Assembly (NCBI GenBank): GCA_039720395.1
Contig: CM077831.1
Span: 5,374,003-5,438,002 of the forward strand
DNA from: Liquidambar formosana
Lineage: Eukaryota > Streptophyta > Magnoliopsida > Saxifragales > Altingiaceae
DNA: 64,000 nt
Direction: 5' to 3'
Of this stretch, positions 1 through 11,260 are shown in pieces (the stretch's first letter is position 1; the number at the start of each line of letters is the position of its first letter). A model generated the notes under the pieces. That model saw only the letters and a list, made by a program, of their open reading frames with translations. It had not been told where the DNA came from and did no database searches. The position numbers were made by a program, and so were the translations under genes.

Positions 1-550
1 CAAGAGGGAAAAATACAAAGTGCGGAATATAAAATTTTTTCCTACGATTCCCAATCCCATGAATCTAACTATGCATAAAACAAAATCAAACCCTAACTAC
101 AAAGAGGGTTAGAACACTTACAGAATTTTTGTCTTCTCCGTTTTGCTCCAAGCTTCGACTCCGGACAGCGGTGAATGAGCAGCCCAAGTGTGCTGCCTCC
201 AACGGTATCCACACCTAACTAGAGCTTCAAGTCCTTTCCTTCTTTCCCATGTTGTTGCTAGAGTAGGAGAAGAGAGGAGAGAGAGAGAGAGGGAGGCTGG
301 AAATTCTGGCCAGCCCTTGGTGTCTTCTAAAAAGTGATGATGTCACACATCATAGTGTGACTTAAATAGTCCACACTAAAGGGGCCGGCCCTAGGGGGGA
401 AACCCTTTTAGGGTTTTGTGCAATTTCCCTAAATTGCACAATAACCCCTATTGTTTATATCAAATACAAACATGGCCTCAAAGAACTATTCTTTATGCAC
501 TCATACCCTTTCTCTCATAGACTTAAAAGCTCATCTTGCATGATCAGTGT
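1..550 (-). mobile_element. Copia family A LTR, partial
   Basis: This is the start of the minus-strand form of the LTR that recurs at 3244 and 11261, lacking about its first 14 bases because the window begins inside it. It matches those copies through the CCTACGATTCCCAATCCC block, the GCTCCAAGC block and the short CT/GA-rich leader, and stops at CTTGCATGATCAGTGT. There a second LTR of the same family begins in the opposite orientation. No coding potential is seen. Confidence 0.85.
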
Positions 551-921
551 TGTTAGGATTATGCCCTAGAGCCAATCATAGAGATGATTGTTTAGGGATT
601 AGGAACAATCATTTGATTTCATTTATGTATGTCACATTTATTATTGATTTAATAAAAGGGCTTATTCTATTATGTTTATATGCATCATTTATATTTTCAT
701 AATATGTCCATGGAGTTAGAGTTGAGAATATGGAATTACAAAGAGTTGTAATTTTGAGACTATAGATATATCTCTGTACTAAACTCCTAAAGCATTCCTA
801 GTTGAAGGTTCACTATGATGGACAGTAATGAACCATAGGACTAGCACTTGTTAGGCTGACTCTATAGGAGGATAGCTAGTCTCAAGCTATTTGTGTGGAG
901 ACACTACAACCAACAAGTGGG
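551..921 (+). mobile_element. Copia family A LTR, 5' part, inserted into the preceding LTR
   Basis: It begins TGTTAGGATTATGCCCTAG, the outer terminus of the family, in plus orientation, and continues to CAACAAGTGGG. It is then interrupted by the Tat-like LTR that starts with TGTGAACCCC. It sits inside an opposite-orientation LTR of its own family. The rest of this LTR would lie beyond the interrupting element and is not visible here. Confidence 0.85.
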
Positions 922-1021
922 TGTGAACCCCAGAAATTGTTAAGGCCCACAGGAGGGTTTAAAAGTCGCCAATCTGTGGACCCAGGAAAAGAGGGCCCAC
1001 GAATGGGTTTGGAAAAAGAAA

Positions 1022-1033
1022 GGAGTCGCCACC
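1022..1033 (-). other. PBS-like motif in U5
   Basis: GGAGTCGCCACC on the plus strand reads GGTGGCGACTCC in element sense, about 100 bases inside the LTR end. The same motif recurs in every Tat-type LTR of the window and resembles the element's own primer-binding site at 63922. Confidence 0.6.
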
Positions 1034-1172
1034 TTATTTTTTAAAGGAAACAAGGAAAACCCTGAAAAACAGTTTTGTTTTAGGAAAACAAAAGATTGAC
1101 TCCATATTTAAAAATGGTAAGGCAAATGATCTTTTGGAAACCAGAGAAATCGGGGATTCGGAGGCTAAGTTA

Positions 1173-1216
1173 CGATATGGGAAGGTTCTAGGCAAAGCCT
1201 ATAGGCACCCATATCG
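1173..1216 (-). promoter_or_regulatory. Stem-loop B of Tat LTR (copy A)
   Basis: Outer arms CGATATGGG (1173-1181) and CCCATATCG (1208-1216) are perfectly complementary. Inner arms TAGGC (1189-1193) and GCCTA (1197-1201) enclose a three-base loop. Other LTR copies keep this pairing with different arm sequences. The function is inferred to be RNA-level. Confidence 0.6.
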
Positions 1217-1375
1217 CCCTAAACGGTCTCTTAATTTAATTGGGCTAAATCAAAGTCTTAATCACACACAAATCAACAATTATCATCACAAGACAGCATG
1301 CATATCATTCATTCATTCATCCATATAATCATGTAAATCAAAGAAAAAACAGAAAAAAGAAGGAGGGGGAGAAAA

Positions 1376-1398
1376 CCTAGGATACTTAGTATCCTAGG
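1376..1398 (-). promoter_or_regulatory. Stem-loop C of Tat LTR (copy A)
   Basis: Perfect 10-bp arms CCTAGGATAC and GTATCCTAGG flank a TTA loop. The same palindrome, with its loop reverse-complemented, is at 63325-63347, and a weaker form is at 54658-54677. Confidence 0.6.
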
Positions 1399-1424
1399 GC
1401 GGACTTGAACATCACGAAGAGCGC

Positions 1425-1467
1425 CTACGTACCATGTATGGAAATACATGGATCAAAGTCCACGTAG
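1425..1467 (-). promoter_or_regulatory. Stem-loop A of Tat LTR (copy A)
   Basis: In element sense an outer CTACGT pairs with ACGTAG (plus-strand 1462-1467 and 1425-1430). An inner eight-base arm CCATGTAT pairs with ATACATGG around a four-base loop (1432-1439 and 1444-1451). The GAT before the inner arm and the TACGTAG after it are conserved in the other copies. Confidence 0.6.
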
Positions 1468-2101
1468 TTCGAAAGGGAATAGGGTTATAACCTAATCAAG
1501 GCCTATGGTAAACCCTAAGTTTCCTTTCAAGTAAAACATGGTAAGTTTCCAAAATAAATGATTCTCGAAAGATTTTTGGTAAGATATGGAATTTGATAAA
1601 AGATGGAAACTTTGATTTAAAAGGTATTTTTTATTGAAAGGAAACTATAGAATCTACCATACCCCTCTATTAGGAAACAACCCTAGGGGGGGGAGAAAGG
1701 GAAAGTCTCAAAGGAAGGAAAGAAGGGTGAATTGGGGCACCCTCACACCCTACTTACCTTAAGCAAAAGCAACCTGTCAAAGTAACCACCCTATTGCATA
1801 GGGTAATTACCTTATTTGTAAGATTTCATCTCACAATAGCCAAAATAACCACCCCACATTGGTGGGGTAGTTGCACCTGTTGTACCTGTCAAAGCACCTG
1901 CAATTTCCATGCAAAACATACCAAAAATACCACCCAAACAAGCTAGATTCCAAATCAAGCCATTATCATGCCCAAACATGGGCTAACACATGCTCAAAAT
2001 ATCATATCAAGGACAAATAACTAATCTGGACAGAATTGAAATAAGGCTTAAAATCAACCACAAGTCATGCAACAACATGAATCATAAGCTAACTGAAGCC
2101 C

Positions 2102-2201
2102 NNNNNNNNNNNNNNNNNNNNNNNNNNNNNNNNNNNNNNNNNNNNNNNNNNNNNNNNNNNNNNNNNNNNNNNNNNNNNNNNNNNNNNNNNNNNNNNNNNN
2201 N
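2102..2201. other. Assembly gap (100 N)
   Basis: Exactly 100 N, a placeholder-sized gap. The sequence left of it is a minus-strand Tat LTR and the sequence right of it is the leader of a plus-strand gag-only element, so the two sides need not belong to one element. Confidence 0.99.
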
Positions 2202-2608
2202 GTCTTTTAGTTGGTCCATTTTAGGGGCATTAGGCCCATTCATTTTAAGTTTACATCTTTTCCTTTTTGGTTTTGTATGTTGTTATCATATCTCTTGTCT
2301 AGGTCTTTAGTTGTCATTTTAGGAGTCTAGGTCCATTTGCATCCTCCATATTAGGTCATTGTCATTTGTTCATCTCATTCTAAGTGTGTCTAAGTTCTCC
2401 CTTTGGTTCAACCCCTTTAGTCTTTGTTTGTCTCCATCTTATTCCAGGGGCATGTTTGGATGGAAATTGATATGGAATCATTATGAATAATCAAAGTAAA
2501 TAGCTTTTATAAGGATAAACACATTCCTTGCAGGGGTAACCAATCATTGCTTGGGTTCGTAATTCATTTGGAAGGTTAGAAAGAGCAGAAACATCACAAA
2601 CCACTGAA

Positions 2609-3243
2609 ATGGATGCTGAATAAGATTTGGTGAAGAAGCTGGAAGAAATGATGGCAAAGATGATGGAAAGATCAATGGCTCCTATCTTGAAAAGACTCCA
2701 GAAGATTGAAGTTAACCAGGGTAAACAGACAGTTGAGACTGGGGAAGAGGATGAAGATTTTATTTTTGATGAAAAAGACCATGAGGACTACCTTAAGAAG
2801 AAGGAAACTGAGGCTAAGAAGAAGGAAGCTGAAGCTAAGAAGGAATCTGAAGCCGAGAAGAAAGCTAAAAGGAGAGAGGTGCAAGACATTTCTGATGAGG
2901 TAGAAAAAATGAAGACTATTTTGAGGAAATCCCAAGGTGTTGAAGAGTACATGCTAGATATGGATGAGTTATGCCCATTCCTGAACGTCCAATTACCCCC
3001 AAAATTCAAAATGCCAAAGATGGATGTATTTGATGGGACTGGTAATCCTCGCAATCACTTGAAACAGTACATTCTAGCAATGAAACCTATGGGACTTTCT
3101 GAAGAGCAAATTGTGCATTGTTTCCCTAGAACTCTTAATGGTGATGCGATGAACTGGTACCTTTCCTTGAACAATGCAAAGACTCGAGACTGGAAGGAGC
3201 TGGCTATGGAGTTTGTGCACCATTATAACTACAATGTCCAACT
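2609..3243 (+). pseudogene. gag: Gypsy gag, 5' part (nonsense mutation, then interrupted)
   Basis: The frame opens with ATG at 2609 but meets TAA at its fifth codon (2621-2623). The rest of the frame is open; the next in-frame ATG is near 2648. The product begins with a charged coiled-coil-like stretch very rich in K and E (roughly the first 90 residues). It then shows the retrotransposon gag signature around FKMPKMDVFDGTGNPRNHL and the downstream MNWYLSL block, as in plant Tat-type gag proteins that form the nucleocapsid particle. The frame runs into the young copia LTR at the CAACT target duplication and resumes in the same frame at 12924. Without the insertion and the early stop it would be about 430 residues. 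It is dead as it stands. Confidence 0.8.
3239..3243. repeat. Target-site duplication CAACT (left)
   Basis: Identical to 12919-12923 on the far side of the nested copia element. It lies inside the gag frame. Confidence 0.95.
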
Positions 3244-4901
3244 TGTTGGGAATCGAACAAAGAGGGAAAAATAGAAGTGCGGAATATAAAAATTTTTCCT
3301 ACGATTCCCAATCCCATGAATCTAACTATGCATAACACAAAATCAAACCCTAACTACGAAGAGGGTTAGAACACTTACAAGATTTTTGTCTTCTCCGTTT
3401 TGCTCCAAGCTTCTACTCCGGACAGCGGTGAATGAGCAGCCCAAGTGTGCTGCCTCCAACGGTATCCACACCTAGCTAGAGCTTCAAGCCTTTTCTTTCT
3501 TCTTCCTTGTTGTTGCTAGAGGTGGAGAAGAGAGAGAGAGAGAAGAGAGCCTCCAAGGGGCTGGTCGGCTAGGGTTTATTGTGCAAGCCCCTTATGCCAT
3601 GTCACACATAAGTGTGACTTATATAGGCAGCCCACTAAAGGGGGCTGGCCATGGGGAAGAAACCCTAATAGGGTTATGTGTAATTACTCTTAATTGCACA
3701 TTAACCCCTATTATTTGTATCAAATACAAATAGGCCCATAAAGAACTATTCTTTATTCACTAAAACCCTTTCTCTCATAGACTTTAAAGCCCTTCTTGCA
3801 TGATCAGTGTGTGACCCATTGGGTTCACATCATTAAGTAGTAGGAATAGCACAAGGTGTGCACAATGGAACTCTTTCCATTTAGGGTCTAATTGGAACTC
3901 CTTCCAATTCCTAATTGATTATAACTCACTTATATCAATTAGGGCTTCTACTAACCATGAGTAACACCTAGCATATGGCTCATGGTGTGGTCCTTAATGA
4001 GGTGAATAGTCATTTACAAAGAACCCTTCTGTTATAGTTTATAGGTTACAATTGCATCCTTCCTTCAACACAATGTCTCCAATTAAACTAATAGGACATG
4101 GAAGTCTGTCAAGTCCCTAGTTCAATTACTTTATACTCATTCATAGATATCAACTCATTGATGAACTCATGAAACTCTTTTCATATTCATCCTACCATGG
4201 CCATGGATTTAATGAGTTATATTATGAATGCTATATGAGACATTCTCTCTCTTTTTCCTGAGAGTGATGGATCCCTTGTTGATCACTCACATGCCTTCAT
4301 ACACATAGCAGTAGGGCCAATGAACACCTTTGCAGACCCCTGAATAGGATCTGCACTTAGTGTTATCAAACTTCTAAAGCTACATGCATAAGGCAACTAT
4401 GGTGTCTCAGGTCTAAGGATTACTTGTACCACTATAACAATGAGAAACTGATTGACAGGCAGGATAAAACTCCATTCAGTTTATCTCATATCTTTGGTCA
4501 CATTCAGTGTACCTATTCTTATAATAGGCACCCACTTGTTGGTTGTAGTGTCTCCACACAAATAGCTTGAGACTAGCTATCCTCCTATAGAGTCAACCTA
4601 ACAAGTGCTAGTCCTATGGTTCATTACTGTCCATCATAGTGAACCTTCAACTAGGAATGCTTAAGGAGTTTAGTACAGAGATATATCTATAGTCTCAAAA
4701 TTACAACTCTTTGTAATTCCATATTCTCAACTCTAACTCCATGGACATATTATGTAAATATAAATGATGCATATAAACATAATAGAATAAGCCCTTTTAT
4801 TAAATCAATAATAAATGTGACATACATAAATGAAATCAAATGATTGTTCCTAATCCCTAAACAATCATCTCCATGATTGGCTCTAGGGCATAATCCTAAC
4901 A
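3244..4901 (-). repeat. 3' LTR of the young copia element
   Basis: It starts TGTTGGGAATC and ends CATAATCCTAACA on the plus strand. A TATATAAG-type box is readable on the minus strand near 3615-3625. It is the same length as the 11261-12918 LTR and nearly identical to it. Confidence 0.93.
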
Positions 4902-4912
4902 ATCTCCCACTT
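4902..4912 (-). other. Polypurine tract of the young copia element
   Basis: ATCTCCCACTT on the plus strand reads AAGTGGGAGAT in element sense, immediately before the TGTTAGG start of the 3' LTR. This is the expected position for the plus-strand primer of reverse transcription. Confidence 0.75.
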
Positions 4913-7900
4913 GCACTAAAGCCAATTGACCATGTATCGCATACCTATCTTCTCAAGATGTTGGTCTTAGACATAACCAATTATGTTTTAAAGCTTTAGT
5001 CAGTAGGTCTACAAAAACTTATGTAGATAATATCTTCTGTAATGTATCTATTACCTTTTCTAATGATTCCTCTAATCACTTGGAATTGTCACTCTATGAG
5101 TTTGGACTTTTGATGAGACCGTGATTCCTATACTTGAGCTATAGACCCATTGTTGTCACAAAACAAGGTGTGGGCAACTCAATGGAAGGAACAACTCTAA
5201 GTTCTAAATGAACTTATAGATCCAAACAGTCTCCTAGACAATGCGACAATTAATTCACCCTTAATAATAGAATCCACTGTATCTTTCATACAGTTCTTCC
5301 ATTAAGTATTTCACCAACTAAAGTGAATATAAAATATACCCCATATGGATTATATCCAAATCCATATACCCATCTACTATGAGTTTACAATTTCCATATA
5401 TAATCCAATATTCCAAATTTGAATTGACTGATAACTATTTGTAACAATTACAACATAATAGATATCAGGTTCAATACATAGTGTAGAATAAGGCTTCTTA
5501 ACACTTTAAGAACCTTACTTGTATTATCCTAGGGCACATGCCCTTGAATAATGAATTCTTATCTGAAGTAAATCAGACCTCCCTTAGAATTCTCCATGTT
5601 GAACTCCTTCAACATTTCAACTATGTTTGATGATTTGGAGATACTTAGCAATCTATATGATCTATCTCTATAGATCTTGTTGGATGCTTCTGCCAAATCT
5701 TTCATGAATTAGTTTTTCTCCAAAAACCAAAACGATTAGGATGTCATTCATATATCATTCATAATGATTAGGATGTCATCTATACTTAGGATAAAGAAAA
5801 ACGATCGCACTCCCACTAACCTTTTATACACTCATGGTCCATCTATACAATGAGAGAAATCAAACAATTTGATTACTTCAGCTTTATAGATGTTCTAATT
5901 ATGAGAACCTTGTAGTCTATTAATAGACTTCTATAACTTACACACTTTTATGGTTTTTCACCATTTGATATAACATCTTTATATCCTTTTTGACATATCT
6001 CATATTCAAAATGTGTGTTTATAGATAACAAGATCCAAATGGATTTCAGCATAACTATTATCAAACAAGTTTCTTTATAGACAACTTTTTGCCTATGTTG
6101 AAAACATTCTTAAATAGCCAAGCCTTTTAGGTCTCTACCTGTCCATATTGGATTTAATGACTCTTAGTCATTTCTCAAGTTGATGTGAAACATCGTCTAG
6201 TCATAATCAATAGGATTATCTTGGTGATCTTTATTACCAAAGAACAATTCTTTCACATTCTAATAGAGATACAATATCTCTCTTATGTTAAGAAATATCC
6301 AATTTGATCTATGAAAAGATTGTAGTGTAGTTAAGGGTTTTGTCTCAACAGAGACAAGGGTTGGATCTTTGTTCGTTTGTGGCTTTACAGACAATTCTAT
6401 AAATTCTATCTACTTTTGCATCTTTCTTGAATGAACTCTTTCTCAAGAAAATCCAGCAAACATCCTAATGGACAACTTTTGTTCATTAGGGTAATAGAAA
6501 TACTATCCCAACCACTTTTGGGATATACCACAATTCAACACTTACTTGACCGTATTTCCAGATTGTCTACATTATGTTTCCAGACATACGTAGCACAAGC
6601 CCAAGCCTTAACTTCTTTAAGTTGGGTTTCTTCCCATATCATATCTGATATAATTGGGACAAAACTGGAGTGAACCCTAAATTATCAATATGTAGCAATT
6701 TTAAGGTATATACTAGATGGATACATTAGTAAAACTCATCATGGATCAAACCATATCTTAATAGGGTTCAATTCGTTCTCTTAGATTCACCATTGAGCTA
6801 TGGTATTCTAAGATGAGTCTACTGTAATTGAATGCGTGCTCTACATGACTATATACATCACAATGTATTAGTCAAATTATAAATGTAACTCTTTCACTTC
6901 ACCAAGTAAAAGATGGGTTTGGTCATCTCATAACCAAGTCATAATCGTTACATTTAAATGAGAGTCTTTACATCTCTTGTATTCTCGGAATACGTTGCAT
7001 TCGCTCTAATTAGTCATTTAAATTCAGAAATCAAATTTCTAGAATGTCTTAAATGACCTAGTTAAGAAATAAGTTCCCAAAATTAATCTAGCAACTCTTG
7101 CTCTATTAAAATTTTTAAAGGTAACTTATTATCTACTTAACTTTCTGCTTCGATTTAGATTACACTAGAATCCAAAAACCAAGAAGCAGAACTAACCAAC
7201 AATTTAGTTTAGAGCATGAACCAAAACTTCAAAAGTTTGGTTCTTCTAGGAAGACTGATACTTTATCAATTTCCCTTTACGATACCTTATGTTTACTACA
7301 AAATAATTATATTTCTTTGTCCTTGACTTTTCAAGACTTGCTTTCCTCTATGCTTCCATTTTAAATCACATCTAGCTTCTCAAGCTATTCTATGTGATTA
7401 ATCATTTTTCAAAAGAATGATTATTAATAAACAACTTTTATTACATCCTAGTCCAGAAGAAGTCCTTTACAAGTACTATACTTTATAGTATTATTTTACT
7501 CACAATACAACCTTTGTATGTGATGTAGGACATCAAAGGCACTTGCATTGGCTAATTTTGCTTCTAAAGCTCATTAGTCATCAATACTATCATATAGCAT
7601 GGCAACAAGATGCCAATTGCGCATAGTGTCTTTTTCTTCTTAGGATGTTTTATGGAGGGCCTTTAAGAAAAGGCCTAATAACATATGAACAATCTTTTGA
7701 AATTAAGAACAATTCTCAATTTCCTAAGTCAATCAAAGAAATCGGGTTTAGTCAAACTATCAATATCCTATATATTAGGAAATAGGGGTTTTGAGGTGAG
7801 TAATTAGGTAATCTACATAAACAGAGAATTAGATTTCATTTTTATCCATAATGATTGGGTCTTTAATCATATGGTACCTCCCACTATTTTATCAAATTCC

Positions 7901-10900
7901 ATACACCCTCTAATGGAATTCGGGAATCTCATTCCTAATGGGGATTGGGGTCCCATTGTGACCTAGAAGCCTCACATGTTAGTTTCTTGGCTTCTAACCC
8001 ACAATAAGAAGACAACTCTTTGTCTATTGCTTCATAAGCAAGTTCCAATCGTTTTGCCTCTAGGGAACATACACCTCACATGTTAGTTTCTTGGAATACT
8101 TCCCTAGTTAAGTTAAACCCATCATTCACACAGGTATGTTTCGCCAAATATATACCTCACATGTTAGTTTCTTGGTATATACCAGTTTAGGCACCCCATG
8201 ATATCTCATATGTGATAGTTTCAAGTAATGTCTTTAACATGGGTAGCTCCTACATGTCTGCAGCCAGGTACCCACATTAAGGGACGTTAGATGATCCTAT
8301 AATGATGGAAGGCAATGAAGAATTCATTCCCCAATGACTTCTCCATTTTCAACTTAATATTAAATAAGAGGGGTTTTAAAGGGTCTCATTAAATTAACAT
8401 GCATCCTATGTATCAAAATTTAAACATATAAATTATGCTATTTATAATCATACATCTCATGCTATTATAAATCATACATCGCATGCTATTATATATCAAC
8501 ATATATAAAGTACCATATTTTGATATTAGTCCCTAAGTGAATAGGTAACATATACCAAACTATGGTATTGGAGCTAATACAATTATCTCATAAATTAAAG
8601 CTCCCACTATGATGATTATGGACTTTGAGAGGATTCAATCCAAGCCAATAGATTGAATCCAAGGTCTAAGGTGGGTGTAGGTGATCGTAAAATAACACAT
8701 TCGAAACATGCATGCTGTCTTGAAACACTTCTCTAAGCTTTCAAGTCCTTCAATCTGCTCCCTTGGCTTGATGGTCTCCACCATTGGCTTGTTGGGCTCT
8801 ATCATGCTCCTTTGGGTCCACCATGCTCCTTAGCGCGCTCTCGATTACATAACATTTACATAATTTAAAGAAAGGGATACATAAGGGGAATGTGGGGTAC
8901 ATAAGAGAATGATAGAGAGAGGGGGAGAGGGAAGGTGGCATGCAAGCCCCAAATAAATTACATCACCTTAATAAAATTACAACTCTTGTAAATAATAACA
9001 TCCCATTCATAAGACGGCCAATCACAATTGGTTTAAAGGGTATAGTCCATAATCATCATCCAGACACATACATACAATCTCATTGCATAATGTAAAGAAA
9101 AACTGTAAGCATTAAAACATATGGGCATTATGGTAATTCCCTTGAATGATTTACATTAATCTCATTAATGCATCCTAATCTTATTAGGTTTTAACAAAAA
9201 TATCCAGAATTAAATACAGTCTTAACATTTAAGACATTACAGTTTCAATTAATCAAATTAATTTAAAACATGTAAAGTTTCCTAAAATAACTCTAATATC
9301 CAATATTAGGGTTTCCTTAATTAAACAAAACAATTTCATTTAATTAAGAATTTCCAGATTTTAATTTAATCCCTAATTGTGTTTTAAACCATTTAAAACA
9401 TTATAAAATTAATCAATATTAATTAAATAATTAATATAGGAATTAAATAAAATCATTAAAATGATGAATTAGTGTATTAGGGTTTCCTAAAACCCTAAAC
9501 CCTAAATGCATAACCCTAAACCCTAAATGCAAGCCCTAATCATTAAATGCCTTATGATTGGTCATTTAATGTCCAATCATTAAAACCCTAGGTTCATATG
9601 GTATTTAATAAAAGGGATTAGGGTTTAATTAATGCCAAATAGGGTATTAATTACCCTTAATTAATTACACTAATTAGGGTTTCCAAAACCCTAACCCTAG
9701 ACATCATTAATGGTATTAATTATGCCCTAACAATTAATAACCATGATTGGTCATTTAATGACCAATCATTAACTCTTAATTAAGGTAATTAATATTCCAA
9801 TTAGGGTTTTAATTAATGCCATAATGAAATTAGGGTTTCATCATTAACTCAAAATTAGGGTTTCATCCTTAACTCTATGCAGCCGTCACTACCAGGGGGC
9901 TGCCTGAGCTTGGCTAGGCTGCCATGGCCACCAACGACTGTGGGAGGCCATGGCCAACCAAGGGAGAGGACTACAGGGGTGTGGGACAAGCCCTTGGACA
10001 CATGAGAAAAGGTGGAAGTGGCTGCCATCATCAAGAACAATCAGGGTTTCCAAAACCCATTGCTGGAGCCATTGTTGCAGACCTTGAAGGTCACAATAGC
10101 TTCTAAATCCTTATCAATTCGACTCCTCCATTGAAACCAGCTTTTGTATCATGTCCCTATATGAAATACTAAGGTAATAGAAGAGGTTTGGATGATCAAA
10201 TCATCACCAATTGTTCTAAACAATTAAAACAACAGTAGGCTGCCCAGAATTTGACAGCACACTGTCCATGATCAGAAATTGATTTAAAACCCAGCAAGAT
10301 GAATGAATTAGGCTACCAAACGAATTTTCCCAGTATCCTACATGTCTTAGGAAACTAATGCAATTGGTTTCATGCAATTTGGAGTTCCCTAACTCAAGTT
10401 CTAATCAAAACTCCATTGATGACTTTTGTGCAGAGAAAATCTGCTATGCTGTTCATGAAAAATTTTCAAACTTTTTGAATCTTTTTCCATCAAAACCTTT
10501 TTGAAACTTAAAGAAAATCATATACACATGATATATAATGATCCTACAATGATCTTCCATCATAAATACAGCAGCTTTAATTAGAATTAATTGCAAGAAC
10601 CTTAGGGTTCTAAAACCCAGATTCAGCCTCCATGGTGTTCTTCTCCTTCTTCCTTCTGTTCTAGCATCTTAATCCAATTATGATGCATCTAAATGCTTGG
10701 GAACCTTTCCCTACCATGTCTAGAACATAACCCAAGTGGTGGCAACCATTGCCATTCCTTTGATCTCCATCAATAACTCAAAGTTGTGGCTATTGCATCA
10801 TTCCCGAGCAAAACTGTCTTTCCAGACAGCCTGTAGTAAAAAATTCATAACTTTCACTACAGAACTCGGATTGATGCACCGTTTGTTGGGTTGGAAAGCT

Positions 10901-11260
10901 TATTCGAAGAGCTTTCTAATCATATATGGCTCGAAAATTTTGGAGAAGAACTCTGAATTCGGCAGGCAAAACAAGATGACGGTTTTTCATGGCAACCATG
11001 AAAACTGTTCATAACAGTTTTATAAAACCCTAGTTTCCTTATTCTTCTTCTCCAAACTCAAACCCTATGCAACCTATTGCATCCATGGATACACTTAACC
11101 ATCAATTAGAAGAGGAGTAGAAGAGAATTGACCTAGGGTTCCAAACCCTAGGTTCAGCCATGGAGGAAAACCAATTATGCAGAAAAAATTTTCCAGATTT
11201 TTGAATCATTCAACTACACCATAATTACCAGCCCATATGTATTTTGTATTATGCATAATC
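4913..11260 (-). mobile_element. Decayed internal region of the young copia element
   Basis: No frame longer than about 90 codons is convincing. On the minus strand around 5540-5760 the translation resembles the copia RT/RNase H connection, but with stops. The part 8580-11260 is homologous, in reverse, to 57346-59080 next to the other family member, including the TCTCTCTATCATTCTC block and the CCCACATTCCC block. 9100-9880 is strongly AT-rich with many AGGGTTT-like motifs. The remaining stretch holds no further recognisable genes. Confidence 0.75.
9489..9535. repeat. Short interstitial telomere-like repeats
   Basis: Four CCCTAAA-type units, the complement of the plant telomere repeat TTTAGGG, occur as two pairs separated by a short spacer. 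Related AGGGTTT words continue to about 9870. They lie inside the internal region of the copia element. Confidence 0.7.

Larger units (their letters stand above)
922..2101 (-). mobile_element. Tat/Ogre-like gypsy LTR, R-U5 end, minus strand
   Basis: The plus strand starts TGTGAACCCC, the complement of the ...GGGGTTCACA terminus seen at 55114. Reverse-complemented, the segment follows the 52571-55114 solo LTR block by block: the GGTGGCGACTCC motif, the CCTATAGGCTTTGCCTAG block, the GTACGTAGGCGC block and the TCTGTCCAGAT block. About the last 1.2 kb of a ~2.5 kb LTR is present before the assembly gap. It interrupts a copia LTR; the expected target duplication on this side is GTGGG (917-921). 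A 64-codon open frame inside is not considered a gene. Confidence 0.85.

Noticed and set aside
2627..3274. A complete 215-residue gag protein
   Set aside because: The start is not a real ATG and the last residues are read from the copia LTR; it is a broken gag.
8750..8941. Small conserved protein shared with 58650-58835
   Set aside because: The two frames match only because both lie in the same part of two copia family members; they are in non-coding leader DNA.
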